Positions 54,446-63,287 of a DNA stretch of 64,000 bases are shown piece by piece. Within the stretch, counting starts at the first letter, position 1. Each line of letters opens with the position of its first letter. The notes below the pieces were generated by a model. That model had not been told where the DNA came from, ran no database searches, and worked only from the letters and a program-made list of their open reading frames with translations. The position numbers and the translations under genes are program-made. The DNA is from Streptomyces ambofaciens ATCC 23877 (GTDB lineage: Bacteria; Actinomycetota; Actinomycetes; Streptomycetales; Streptomycetaceae), in NCBI RefSeq assembly GCF_001267885.1, contig NZ_CP012382.1, forward strand, positions 4,823,001 through 4,887,000, read 5' to 3'.

Positions 54446-55504
54446 TCACACCACCCGCGTCGCCCCCGCGAACGGCATCTGGTCCACGGGGGCGAGGCGG
54501 ACCGGCGCCGCGGGGTTCGGGGCGTGGATCATCATGCCGTCGCCGACGTAGAGGCCGACGTGACTGATGCCGGAGTAGAAGAAGACCAGGTCGCCGGGGA
54601 GCAGTTGGGAGCGGGACACACGGCGGCCCGCGTCGATCTGGGCGTAGGTCGTGCGGGGCAGGGAGACGCCGGCGGCGCGGTAGGCGGCCTGGGTGAGGCC
54701 CGAGCAGTCGAAGGCGTTCGGGCCGGTCGCGCCCCACACGTAGGGGCTGCCGAGCTTCTGGTGGGCGTAGGCGACGGCCGCGGCGGAGCGGGAGTCGGGC
54801 GCCTGGGCCGCGGCGGCGAGGCCGGTCCGGGGGCCCGCCGAGGAGCGGCGGGAGGCGCGCTCGTCCGCGCCGTGTCCGACGCGGGCGCGCTCCTCGGCCG
54901 TCAGCCCGGACAGCAGGCGGCGGGCGGCCCCCAGCTTGCCGGTGACGGTCTCGCGGTGGCGTTTCAGCTCGGCCCGGCGCGAGGTCAGCGAGGCCACCTC
55001 GACGCGGGCGGCGCCGCGCAACTGCTCGATGTCCCGCAGCTCCTTGCGCACCCGGCTCACGGTGGCCGCCTGCCGGCTGCCCGCCCGTTCGACGAAGGCG
55101 GCTCCGTCGAGATACCCGTCGGGGTCGGCGGAGAGGGCGAGTTGCAGGGCCGGGGCGAGGCCGCCGCCGCGGTACTGGGCCGCGGCGGCCGAACCCAGCA
55201 CCTCCCGCGCCGCGTTCAGCCGGTCCTCCTTGCGGGCGACCTCGTCCCGCAGCTCCTCCAGGCGCCGTTCGGCGGCCTCGGCCTTCTCCTTGGCGCCGTT
55301 GTACTTCTCGGTGGCGACCTCGGCCTGCTGGTACAGCTTGTCCACCTTGGCCCTGACCTGCGCCGGTGTCGGCTGCGGAGCGGCGTGTCCGGTCCCGCCG
55401 CCCAGGCCGGTCGCGGTGGCCGCGCCCGCGAGGGTGAGGGTGGCGGCGGTGCGGGCCGCCCCGCCGCTCGCCGGACGCCGCCGTGGCCTGCGGTGCGCTG
55501 CCAC
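54446..55504 (-). CDS. NlpC/P60 peptidoglycan endopeptidase (copy 1)
   Basis: 352 residues from the GTG at 55504 (GGAAGG upstream at a long spacing). A signal peptide (basic start, then TLTLAGAATATG and an AAP cleavage region), a long coiled coil (about 50-215, Ala/Glu/Arg-rich), and a C-terminal NlpC/P60 domain with Cys267 (FDCSGL), the histidine in SHVGLYVG and the third polar residue in MIHAPNP. RipA-like enzymes cut gamma-D-Glu-mesoDAP or LL-DAP links during growth and division. A paralogue lies at 57212-58396. Confidence 0.9.
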   Translation of the reverse strand: MAAHRRPRRRPASGGAARTAATLTLAGAATATGLGGGTGHAAPQPTPAQVRAKVDKLYQQAEVATEKYNGAKEKAEAAERRLEELRDEVARKEDRLNAAREVLGSAAAAQYRGGGLAPALQLALSADPDGYLDGAAFVERAGSRQAATVSRVRKELRDIEQLRGAARVEVASLTSRRAELKRHRETVTGKLGAARRLLSGLTAEERARVGHGADERASRRSSAGPRTGLAAAAQAPDSRSAAAVAYAHQKLGSPYVWGATGPNAFDCSGLTQAAYRAAGVSLPRTTYAQIDAGRRVSRSQLLPGDLVFFYSGISHVGLYVGDGMMIHAPNPAAPVRLAPVDQMPFAGATRVV

Positions 55505-55833
55505 CTGGATCCACGTCCTTCCGTACTCGGAGCCTGCTCGTGCCGGTCGGTTCCGGTCACTCGGCAAGGACGCTAGGCGGGGACGCGACGCCCTGGTGAC
55601 GGGTTGCGCGGAACTGGCGGTACCGGATCGCGGGGTGACCGCATGTGACCGTGGAGCCGTCGTACGGCCGCCCCCTTCACGGAGGGTGATGACCGAGATA
55701 CCCATCCGGGGGGCGGGTGAGGGGCCTGAGGTGTTATGGGGCGCATATATGCACCCGCACCGGTCGGGCACCCTCCCGCATCCGCCGGGCCGGTGTCGGA
55801 CGACGCCAAGGCCCCTGATTAGGCTCCAGCCCC
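55505..55833. promoter_or_regulatory. divergent region between NlpC/P60 copy 1 and a small membrane gene
   Basis: 329 bases. I checked for the ydaO riboswitch pattern found before copy 2 and did not find it here. An AT-rich point with TTATGGGGCGCATATATG (55734-55751) may hold a promoter. Nothing else is recognisable. Confidence 0.35.
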
Positions 55834-56187
55834 ATGGACGTACTCATCCACCTCTTCGTCGGTCTGCACATCATCGGTATCGCGGCGCTCCTCGGGGGCT
55901 TCCTCACCCAGATGAAGGCGATGGGCCAGGGCACGGCCCGTTTCACCCCCGCGATGCTGCACGGGGCGCTGACGATGCTGGTGACCGGAGTGGCCCTGGT
56001 CGGCCTCAACCAGGCCCAGGACTACTCCGTCGACAACATCAAGATCGGCGTGAAGCTCGCCGTGCTGATCGTGGTCCTCGGCCTGGTCTACGTGAAGCGC
56101 GACGACGAGACGGTGGAGAAGCCGCTGTTCGGCCTGGTGGGCCTGCTGACCGTCGTGAACGTCTTCATCGCGGTGCTGTGGACCTGA
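55834..56187 (+). CDS. small four-helix membrane protein
   Basis: 117 residues, ATG. Four hydrophobic helices (about 3-25, 45-62, 72-90, 98-116) with few charged residues between. It resembles a widespread uncharacterised actinobacterial integral membrane family. The last 23 bases overlap the 3' end of the convergent TDT transporter gene. Function unknown. Confidence 0.85.
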   Translation: MDVLIHLFVGLHIIGIAALLGGFLTQMKAMGQGTARFTPAMLHGALTMLVTGVALVGLNQAQDYSVDNIKIGVKLAVLIVVLGLVYVKRDDETVEKPLFGLVGLLTVVNVFIAVLWT

Positions 56188-57184
56188 GTCCCTCCGCCCC
56201 CGCGTCCGCACCACCGGACCGCAGCCCGGCCCGGGCCTGGACGACCGCCCCGGCCGCGACCGCCAGCCAGGCGGCCACCGCGATCCACAGCAGCACCTGA
56301 CCCGGAGCGTCCAGCCACGGGACGTCGACGACGGCGGCGACGGACAGCGTCGCCGCCGCCGTCATGCCGAGGGGGAAGACCGTCGACCAGCGGCGGACGT
56401 CGTAGCGGATCCGGGGCCACGCGATCTCCGCGGCCAGGAGCACGGCGTACCAGGCCAGGTCGAGGGCGAGCAGGAAGACGGTCAGATCGTGCAGGACGGC
56501 GCTGTCGTCCTCGTTCCACAGGTACATGCCCGTCCCGGCCGCCGCGAGCAGCTTGGCGCCGGCGAGGGCCGAGATGGCCAGGGCGCCGCCCGCCACCCAG
56601 TGGTCGCCGGACCCCCGGGCCACCTGCCGCAGATCGAAGCGGAACAGCGCGATCAGGTACAGCACGATCCCCAGGAGGAACGGCACCAGGGACGCGTGCG
56701 CCAGCCAGGGCGTCGAGGTGGCGGCGGACAGGGTGGCGCCCAGCACGGCGAGCCCCTCCGTGGCCACGCAGCCCAGGAACACCGCCCCCGGCATGCGGCG
56801 CCCCCAGTGCGTGACGACCAGGAACAGCAGCGCCGGCCACAGCAGCGCCGCCAGTGCCAGCAGCGCCGCGGCCAGCGTGGGCCGGCCGGACAGGGAGATC
56901 CGGGTGCCGAGCACCGTCGTCGCGGCGACCGCGGTCAGCGCGCCCGGCGTCCCCGCCCGCGTCACCCACTGCGCCCGCTCGACCAGCAGCAGATAGACGA
57001 AGTTCGCCGCCAGGGTCAGCCAGGCCGCGCAGGCCAGGACCAGGGCGATGCGGGAGAGGAACTCGTGGCCCGTCAGGTGCAGGCCGACCGACAGGATGCC
57101 GGTCGCCATCACCGCGGCCCCGGCCGCCGGCGGACGCTGCGCCCACCAGGCGCGCAGAGGGTAGGGGGAGGTGGCCGATGACAT
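56165..57184 (-). CDS. TDT-family (TehA/SLAC1-like) transporter
   Basis: 339 residues, ATG. About ten hydrophobic helices. The N-terminus (PPAAGAAVMATGILSVGLHL) and the pattern of five helical hairpins fit the tellurite resistance/C4-dicarboxylate transporter family, which includes anion channels. The gene starts 27 bases after the stop of NlpC/P60 copy 2 on the same strand, so it may share its riboswitch-controlled transcript; c-di-AMP regulates ion transport in many bacteria, which makes this pairing sensible. Confidence 0.8.
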   Translation of the reverse strand: MSSATSPYPLRAWWAQRPPAAGAAVMATGILSVGLHLTGHEFLSRIALVLACAAWLTLAANFVYLLLVERAQWVTRAGTPGALTAVAATTVLGTRISLSGRPTLAAALLALAALLWPALLFLVVTHWGRRMPGAVFLGCVATEGLAVLGATLSAATSTPWLAHASLVPFLLGIVLYLIALFRFDLRQVARGSGDHWVAGGALAISALAGAKLLAAAGTGMYLWNEDDSAVLHDLTVFLLALDLAWYAVLLAAEIAWPRIRYDVRRWSTVFPLGMTAAATLSVAAVVDVPWLDAPGQVLLWIAVAAWLAVAAGAVVQARAGLRSGGADAGAEGLRSTAPR

Positions 57185-57211
57185 GCGCCCGATGCTAGAG
57201 AGCCGTGCGGC

Positions 57212-58396
57212 TCAGGCCGGGCGCACCACGCTGTGGATCGACGACTCGCCGTCGTAGAAGATCGACTCCTCACGGACGTACGCCCCCGGCTTCGGGGCGT
57301 GGATCATCATGCCGTTGCCGATGTAGAGGCCGACGTGGCTGAGGTCGTCGTAGAAGAAGACCAGGTCACCGGGTTGCGCCTGGGAGACCGGGACCGTCGT
57401 GCCGGCGTTCACCTGGTCGTAGGTGGTGCGCGGCAGCGTGAAGCTCGCGGCCTTCCAGGCGGCCTGGGTGAGGCCCGAGCAGTCGTAGGAGCCGGGGCCG
57501 GTGGCGCCCCACACGTACGGCTTGCCGATCTGCGCGCGGGCGAAGGCGAGCGCCTTCTCGGCCTTGGTGCCGTACGAGGCGTCGGGCGTGGTGGAACCCG
57601 AGGAGGCGCCGGTGCCGTCCGAGGGCTGCGAGGAACCGGCGGACGCGTCGCTCTCCTGCCGGGCGGCCCGCTCCTGCCGCTCCCGCTCCTCGGCCTGCCG
57701 CTTCGCGAGCTCCGCGGCCTTGCGGGCGGCCTCCTCCTGCTTCTTCCTCTCGATCGCGGCCAGCCGGGCCTTCTCCTCGGCGGTCAGCTCCGAGAGCAGC
57801 TCGCGCGCGGTGGAGAGCTTCCTCTGGACGGTGGCCTTGGCCGTCTTCAGGTCGCTCTGCGACTCGGTGAGCGTCGCGAGGCTCTCGGTGGCCTCGCGGC
57901 GCTTGTGCATGGTCTCGGACTGCTGGGTGACGTAGTCGTCGACCGCGTCCTTCTGGCGGCCGGTGAGCCGGCTCAGCAGGTGGTTCCGGTCGACGTAGTC
58001 CTGCGGCGAGTCCGCGAGCAGGAAGGTCGCGGTCTCCGGGATCGCGGAGCCGGTGCGGTACTGCGCGGAGGCGTAGGAGCCCAGCTCCTCGCGCGCCTCG
58101 TTGAGCCGCTGGGTGCGCTTGGCCACGTCGTCGAGGAGCGTGTCGACGCGCTTGCGCTGCTTGGTCGTCTTCTCCTTGGCCGCGTTGTACTTCTCCGTCG
58201 CCGACCCCGCCTGGCGGTAGAGGTCGTCGACCTTCTTCTCGACCTCTTCCAGGCTCGGCCGGTCGTCGTCCGACGGTGCGGCGGTGGCCGTCTGGGACAG
58301 CAGGGCCACGGAGGTGAGGGCCGCCGTGGCGAGGGCGGGGGTCCGTATGCCTGCTACGCGCGGACCGGTGGGACGCGACTTGCGGTGCGACGCCAA
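57212..58396 (-). CDS. NlpC/P60 peptidoglycan endopeptidase (copy 2)
   Basis: 394 residues from the TTG at 58396, with GGAAGGAG upstream at about eleven bases. Signal peptide (ATAALTSVALLSQTATAAP), coiled coil (about 45-235, including a Lys/Glu/Arg-rich AERERQE-like stretch), a Ser/Gly linker, and the NlpC/P60 domain with Cys306 (YDCSGL), SHVGLYIG and MIHAPKP. The long leader carries a c-di-AMP type riboswitch, so synthesis of this wall hydrolase is probably tuned to the second messenger, as known for rpfA in S. coelicolor. Confidence 0.92.
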   Translation of the reverse strand: MASHRKSRPTGPRVAGIRTPALATAALTSVALLSQTATAAPSDDDRPSLEEVEKKVDDLYRQAGSATEKYNAAKEKTTKQRKRVDTLLDDVAKRTQRLNEAREELGSYASAQYRTGSAIPETATFLLADSPQDYVDRNHLLSRLTGRQKDAVDDYVTQQSETMHKRREATESLATLTESQSDLKTAKATVQRKLSTARELLSELTAEEKARLAAIERKKQEEAARKAAELAKRQAEERERQERAARQESDASAGSSQPSDGTGASSGSTTPDASYGTKAEKALAFARAQIGKPYVWGATGPGSYDCSGLTQAAWKAASFTLPRTTYDQVNAGTTVPVSQAQPGDLVFFYDDLSHVGLYIGNGMMIHAPKPGAYVREESIFYDGESSIHSVVRPA

Positions 58397-58417
58397 GGGA
58401 GGCGACTCCTTCCAACG

Positions 58418-58605
58418 CTCCGCCTACCGGGTCAGCGATGGGGGTACCCCCAGGCTTCAGCCCCTGGGGGAGGGTTCGGGCGGTGGTTGGAAGGGTTGCC
58501 CTACGGCGGATCCGCCCCGGTGGGCGCGGTGAGCCGATTCACCCCAGTGGTTCTCGGTGGGTCCCCGGCTCCGGGCGCCGTGCGGGCACACCGGACTCGG
58601 CGGAG
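58418..58605 (-). promoter_or_regulatory. ydaO-type (c-di-AMP) riboswitch
   Basis: On the minus strand the conserved blocks appear in order: CTCCGCCGAGTCCGG, GGAGCCGGGGACCCA (about 58559-58573), GGGGTGAATC (58536-58545), AACCCTTCC, CCCGAACCC, and CTGACCCGGTAGGCG. Helix P1 is CTCCGCC (58599-58605) with GGCGGAG (58418-58424). These match the consensus I remember for the ydaO/yuaA aptamer. Binding of c-di-AMP usually turns such leaders off. Confidence 0.75.
58440..58470. repeat. palindromic element inserted in the riboswitch
   Basis: CCCCCAGG (58447-58454) pairs with CCTGGGGG (58463-58470), and GGGGGTACCCCC (58440-58451) is a palindrome by itself. I remember near-identical palindromes as dispersed intergenic repeats in Streptomyces. 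It sits between the CCGAACCC and CTGACC blocks, which are normally almost adjacent. Confidence 0.65.
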
Positions 58606-58874
58606 GCCGCGCGGTCCGGCGACGTTCGCCGGTGGGGGTCGTGCGGCCTGCCCGCACCGTAGCCAACTCGTGTGGCCGCTGTGAAGGTTGGTGGGTGATA
58701 TGCCCGATACATTTTCGTGACCTTCGGGGCGGACCCCTCAGGGCGTCACTCTTCGTGTCATGCCTGCCAGCAGGGTGTGCCCGGCCGCCGGGCGGGCGAG
58801 CCCGGCTCCGGAACGTCGGCCGTTTTCCGGGGCGGCACCGGGTTGTCGGTGGGGCACCCTAGACTCGGAGAGCG

Positions 58875-61355
58875 ATGAGCAGCCTCTTTGACGACAGCTT
58901 CCTGGCGAGCCTCCAGCCCCCGCGCGGGCACGACGAGGAACCTCCGCCGCCGCCCGAGGACGAGCACGGACCGGAGTCGGTCCCGCACGATCTGTTCGGC
59001 GGGAAGTTCGACGCGCCCCCGGACCGGGACACCCACTACCGGGACGGCGCCCCGCGCCCCGCCCTGGACGCGGCCGCCCTCCTGGAGGGGCTGAACGAGA
59101 ACCAGCGCGCCGCCGTCGTCCACTCCGGCACCCCGCTGCTCATCGTGGCCGGCGCCGGATCCGGCAAGACCCGCGTCCTCACCCACCGCATCGCCCATCT
59201 GCTGGCCGAGCGGAGCGTCCACCCCGGCCAGATCCTCGCGATCACCTTCACCAACAAGGCCGCCGGCGAGATGAAGGAGCGCGTCGAGCAGCTCGTCGGC
59301 CCGCGCGCGAACGCGATGTGGGTGATGACCTTCCACAGCGCCTGCGTCCGCATCCTGCGCCGCGAGTCGAAGCGGCTCGGCTTCACCTCGTCGTTCTCGA
59401 TCTACGACGCCGCCGACTCCAAGCGCCTCATGGCGCTGGTCTGCCGCGACCTCGACCTGGACCCGAAGAAGTTCCCGCCGAAGTCCTTCAGCGCCAAGAT
59501 CTCGAACCTGAAGAACGAGCTGGTCGACGAGGAGGACTTCGCCGCCCAGGCGAACGACGGCTTCGAGAAGACCCTGGCGCAGGCGTACGCCATGTACCAG
59601 TCGCGGCTGCGCGAGGCCAACGCCCTCGACTTCGACGACCTGATCATGACGACCGTCAACCTGCTCCGCGCCTTCCCGGACGTCGCCGAGCACTACCGCC
59701 GCCGCTTCCGGCACGTCCTGGTCGACGAGTACCAGGACACCAACCACGCCCAGTACGCCCTGGTGCGCGAGCTGGTCGGCACCAGCGAGCACCCCGTCGA
59801 CGTACCGCCCGAGGCCGAGGTCCCGCCCGCCGAGCTGTGCGTGGTGGGCGACGCCGACCAGTCGATCTACGCGTTCCGCGGCGCCACCATCCGCAACATC
59901 CTCCAGTTCGAGGAGGACTACCCGGACGCCACGACGATCCTGCTGGAGCAGAACTACCGCTCCACCCAGACCATCCTCAGCGCCGCCAACGCGGTCATCG
60001 AGCGCAACGAGTCCCGCCGCCCCAAGAACCTGTGGACCAACCAGGGCGCGGGCTCGCAGATCACCGGGTACGTCGCCGACACCGAGCACGACGAGGCCCA
60101 GTTCGTCGCCGACGAGATAGACCGCCTCACGGACGCCGGCGAGGCCAAGGCCGGCGACGTCGCCGTCTTCTACCGCACCAACGCCCAGTCCCGCGTCTTC
60201 GAAGAGGTCTTCATCCGGGTCGGCCTGCCCTACAAGGTCGTCGGCGGCGTCCGCTTCTACGAGCGCAAGGAGGTCCGGGACGTCCTGGCCTACCTGCGGG
60301 TGCTGGCCAACCCCGAGGACTCGGTGCCGCTGCGCCGCATCCTCAACGTCCCCAAGCGGGGCATCGGCGACCGCGCCGAGGCCATGATCGACGCCCTCGC
60401 CCAGCGCGAGAAGATCAGCTTCCCGCAGGCGCTCAGGCGCGTCGACGAGGCGTACGGCATGGCCGCGCGCTCCAGCAACGCCGTGAAGCGCTTCAACACG
60501 CTGATGGAGGACCTCCGTACGATCGTCGAGTCCGGAGCCGGACCGGCGACCGTGCTGGAGGCGATCCTCGAACGCACCGGCTACCTCGCCGAGTTGCAGG
60601 CCTCCACCGACCCGCAGGACGAGACCCGCATCGAGAACCTCCAGGAACTCGCCGCCGTCGCCCTGGAGTTCGAGCAGGAGCGGGCCGAGGGCGAGGAGAC
60701 CGGAACCCTGGCCGACTTCCTGGAGAAGGTGGCGCTGGTCGCGGACTCCGACCAGATCCCGGACGACGAGGACGGCGACGGTGTCGTCACCCTGATGACC
60801 CTGCACACCGCCAAGGGCCTGGAGTTCCCCGTCGTCTTCCTCACCGGCATGGAGGACGGCGTCTTCCCGCACATGCGCGCCCTCGGCCAGGCCAAGGAGC
60901 TGGAGGAGGAGCGGCGCCTGGCGTACGTCGGCATCACGCGCGCCCGGGAGCGGCTGTACCTGACCCGGTCGACGCTGCGCAGCGCCTGGGGCCAGCCGTC
61001 GTACAACCCGCCCTCCCGCTTCCTGGAGGAGATCCCGGCCCCCCACCTGGAGTGGAAGCGCACCGGGGCGACCGGGCCCGCCTCCTCCGCGCCCGTCTCG
61101 GCGGTGGCGGCCTCGCTGTCCTCCTCGCGCTCCCGCTCCTCGGCGTCGGGCGCCTCCGGCTTCGCCACGCGCCGCACCGCGGAGAAGCCGACGGTCTCGC
61201 TGTCCGTGGGCGACCGCGTCACGCACGACCAGTTCGGACTCGGCACGGTGGTCGCGGTCAAGGGCACGGGGGCGAACGCCGAGGCGACGGTCGACTTCGG
61301 GGAGCCCAAGCCCAAGCGGCTGCTCCTGCGGTACGCGCCGGTGGAGAAGCTCTGA
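58875..61355 (+). CDS. pcrA: ATP-dependent DNA helicase PcrA/UvrD
   Basis: 826 residues, ATG with GGAGAGCG upstream. Superfamily 1A helicase motifs are all there: NENQRAAVVHSG (Q motif), AGAGSGKT (Walker A), TFTNKAAGEMKERV, VDEYQDTN (Walker B), GDADQSIYAFRGA, QNYRST, and VTLMTLHTAKGLEFPVVF. The C-terminal tail contains the PcrA/UvrD C-terminal fold (VGDRVTHDQFGLGTVVAVKG). An acidic/Pro-rich N-terminal extension of about 70 residues is common in actinobacterial forms. PcrA unwinds DNA in repair and removes RecA and RNA polymerase. Confidence 0.96.
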   Translation: MSSLFDDSFLASLQPPRGHDEEPPPPPEDEHGPESVPHDLFGGKFDAPPDRDTHYRDGAPRPALDAAALLEGLNENQRAAVVHSGTPLLIVAGAGSGKTRVLTHRIAHLLAERSVHPGQILAITFTNKAAGEMKERVEQLVGPRANAMWVMTFHSACVRILRRESKRLGFTSSFSIYDAADSKRLMALVCRDLDLDPKKFPPKSFSAKISNLKNELVDEEDFAAQANDGFEKTLAQAYAMYQSRLREANALDFDDLIMTTVNLLRAFPDVAEHYRRRFRHVLVDEYQDTNHAQYALVRELVGTSEHPVDVPPEAEVPPAELCVVGDADQSIYAFRGATIRNILQFEEDYPDATTILLEQNYRSTQTILSAANAVIERNESRRPKNLWTNQGAGSQITGYVADTEHDEAQFVADEIDRLTDAGEAKAGDVAVFYRTNAQSRVFEEVFIRVGLPYKVVGGVRFYERKEVRDVLAYLRVLANPEDSVPLRRILNVPKRGIGDRAEAMIDALAQREKISFPQALRRVDEAYGMAARSSNAVKRFNTLMEDLRTIVESGAGPATVLEAILERTGYLAELQASTDPQDETRIENLQELAAVALEFEQERAEGEETGTLADFLEKVALVADSDQIPDDEDGDGVVTLMTLHTAKGLEFPVVFLTGMEDGVFPHMRALGQAKELEEERRLAYVGITRARERLYLTRSTLRSAWGQPSYNPPSRFLEEIPAPHLEWKRTGATGPASSAPVSAVAASLSSSRSRSSASGASGFATRRTAEKPTVSLSVGDRVTHDQFGLGTVVAVKGTGANAEATVDFGEPKPKRLLLRYAPVEKL

Positions 61356-61380
61356 CGGCGCGTCCGGGGCACGCGACGGA

Positions 61381-61408
61381 GTGAGCCCCGTCGGTCGACG
61401 GGGCTCAC
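61381..61408. terminator. bidirectional terminator between pcrA and M23 gene
   Basis: Perfect 13-bp stem (61381-61393 with 61396-61408) and a 2-base loop between convergent genes. Confidence 0.85.
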
Positions 61409-61434
61409 CGCGGACTTGCTGAGACGTTACTCCG

Positions 61435-63048
61435 TCACTGCGGATCGAGGCCGTGGCTGCGCAGCCACGAGAGCGGGTCGATCGCCGAGCCGCCCGCGGG
61501 CCGCACCTCGAAGTGCAGATGCGGTCCGGTCGAGTTGCCCGAGTCGCCGGAGGACGCGATCGCGTCGCCGGCCTTGACCGTCGTGCCGGAGGGTACCTGG
61601 TAACCGGAGAGGTGGCAGTACCACGTCTCCGTGCCGTCCTTCGCGGTCAGGATCATCATGTTCCCGTACGCGGCGTTGTACTGCGTACGGACCGTGCCGT
61701 CGGTCGAGGCCATCACCGTCGTGCCGTAGGACACGGGGAAGTCGATGCCGCTGTGCACGGACATCCAGTTGATGCCGGCCTGCCCGTAGTACGCGCTGAG
61801 GCCGTGCTGCGCGACGGGGAGCGCGAACTTGGGGCGCAGCCGCTCCTTGCGGGCCGCCTCCTCCGCCGCCCGCCTCCTCTCGAGGGCCTGCTCGGCCTTG
61901 AGGTCGATGCGCTCCTGCGTACGGCTGGCCCGGTCGGCGAAGTCGTCGGCTCCGGCGGCGAGGCTGGTGAGCTGGGTGTCCAGCTTGTTGTTGGCGGTGG
62001 ACGGCTTCACCGGCGCGGCGGCGGGATCGTCCGCGTCCGCCGCGGACGCCGTGGTCTCCGCGTCGCCTCCGGTCATGCCGACGGAGGCGGCGGCGATGCC
62101 GGCGACGCTCATCACGCAGGCCGACGGTACGGCGATGGTCATGAGCGCCGAGCGCTTGGCGGGCTGGCGGCGACGGGAGCGGGACCCGCTGCGGGAGGCG
62201 GCGCGTGCGGCCGGGATCCGGGGGGCGGGGGTGACCTCTTCCTGGCCCTCCAGGAGGGCGGGCACGGTGGGGAGTTCCCCGGTGGCCGCCGCGTCCTCGT
62301 ACGGGCCGGGTTCCTCGGAAGCCGACCGGTCGTCCGCCGTGCCGTTCTCCGGAGACGGTGACGGGTCCTGCGGGGAGCCGTCCGAGTTCCACTGCGTGGC
62401 GTCGTAGGCCCCGGTGTCCAGGGTGCCGCCGTCGAAGGCTCCGGTGTGGAACGTGCCGGTCGCGAACGTGCCGGTGTCGAAGGTTTGGGTGCCCCAGTCC
62501 CACTGCTGGGTCCGGTCGGCCGGGTTCCCGGACTGGTCCGGCGGGGACCAGGCGCCGGTGTCCCACTGGCCGGTGGCCCCGGTGTCCGTCGCCCGCGGCG
62601 GCTCGGCCGGGGACTGCTCCTGGCCGGCCGCGGACCGCTGGTGGTCCGCCGTCCACGCGGTCGTGTCGTAGCCACCGGTGTCGTAGCTGCCGGTGCCGTA
62701 GGCGCCGGTGCCGTAGCCGGTGTGCTGCGGGGCCGCGTACGCGTCGTGGTCCACGATCGGACCGCCACCGGTGGACCACTGGGTGGTGTCGTAGGCGCCC
62801 GTGTCGTACGCGCCCGTGACGTCGTAGCCGCCGGTGTCCTGGCCCGGGAGGCTGCCGAAGAGGGGATCCGCGGCGAAGGTCGCCGTGGCGGTGCCGCCGG
62901 TCGGAAAACCGGTGGCGTCGTAGCCGCCGTACGTGGTGAGGTCGCCGTACTGGGCCTCCCCTGTGCCGTACGACGCGTAAGGCGCCGCAGCGGCTTCGGA
63001 AGCCGAGGCCGGGGTGGTCATGGCCCCCGACGGGTGACGGTCGTTCAC
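61435..63048 (-). CDS. M23 family metallopeptidase with repetitive N-terminus
   Basis: 537 residues from the GTG at 63048 (AAAGAGAAG upstream). The C-terminal lysostaphin-like M23 domain (about 410-530) has the zinc ligands HSGID (HxxxD) and HLHFEV (HxH). A single membrane helix (about 300-325, TIAVPSACVMSVAGIAAASVG) makes it a type II membrane protein, followed by a short coiled coil. The first 290 residues are a Gly/Thr/Tyr/Asp-rich region with a five-residue periodicity of the form [FY]xTG[AT]. It likely cuts peptidoglycan cross-links. Confidence 0.9.
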   Translation of the reverse strand: MNDRHPSGAMTTPASASEAAAAPYASYGTGEAQYGDLTTYGGYDATGFPTGGTATATFAADPLFGSLPGQDTGGYDVTGAYDTGAYDTTQWSTGGGPIVDHDAYAAPQHTGYGTGAYGTGSYDTGGYDTTAWTADHQRSAAGQEQSPAEPPRATDTGATGQWDTGAWSPPDQSGNPADRTQQWDWGTQTFDTGTFATGTFHTGAFDGGTLDTGAYDATQWNSDGSPQDPSPSPENGTADDRSASEEPGPYEDAAATGELPTVPALLEGQEEVTPAPRIPAARAASRSGSRSRRRQPAKRSALMTIAVPSACVMSVAGIAAASVGMTGGDAETTASAADADDPAAAPVKPSTANNKLDTQLTSLAAGADDFADRASRTQERIDLKAEQALERRRAAEEAARKERLRPKFALPVAQHGLSAYYGQAGINWMSVHSGIDFPVSYGTTVMASTDGTVRTQYNAAYGNMMILTAKDGTETWYCHLSGYQVPSGTTVKAGDAIASSGDSGNSTGPHLHFEVRPAGGSAIDPLSWLRSHGLDPQ

Positions 63049-63287
63049 CAACTTCTCTTTCGCCTCGACAACAGGGGCTGCCAGAGCAGTGCGGCGACTG
63101 TACCCGTCGGTATACGGGCGCGACAATCTTCCCCAGGTTTCGTGCCCGAAGGAAACGGGCAATCGGCCGTGTTTTGGGGGACGGCGGGCACGAGTTTGGC
63201 TTTGTGTTCGACGTTTGTTCGAAGCTGAACGGGTTGTGTCCGCCTGGTTCCGGACGCGTCAGGGCTTCGGGCGGCCGTCGGAAGGCG
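63049..63287. other. intergenic region upstream of the M23 gene
   Basis: 239 bases between two minus-strand genes. A short direct repeat, TTTGTGTTCGA at 63201-63211 and TTTGTTCGA at 63214-63222, is visible. No riboswitch pattern or gene was found. Confidence 0.35.

Larger units (their letters stand above)
58397..58874. other. divergent region: riboswitch leader and pcrA promoter side
   Basis: 478 bases. The left half is the leader of NlpC/P60 copy 2, listed separately. The right half (58640-58874) is upstream of pcrA; TAGACT at 58860-58865 resembles a -10 but lies too close to the start to be sure. Confidence 0.5.

Noticed and set aside
55505..55833. Second ydaO riboswitch before NlpC/P60 copy 1
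   Set aside because: None of the conserved blocks (GGGGACCCA, GGGGTGAAT, CCGAACCC) occur on the minus strand of this region.
58843..58875. Promoter TTGTCG/TAGACT giving a leaderless pcrA transcript
   Set aside because: The two hexamers are only 11 bases apart, and a ribosome binding site (GGAGAGCG) exists, so a leaderless transcript is unlikely.
63201..63223. LexA-box-like TTCGACGTTTGTTCGAA upstream of the M23 gene
   Set aside because: The arms do not match the actinobacterial SOS consensus of GAAC-N4-GTTC; several key positions differ. Kept only as a short direct repeat.
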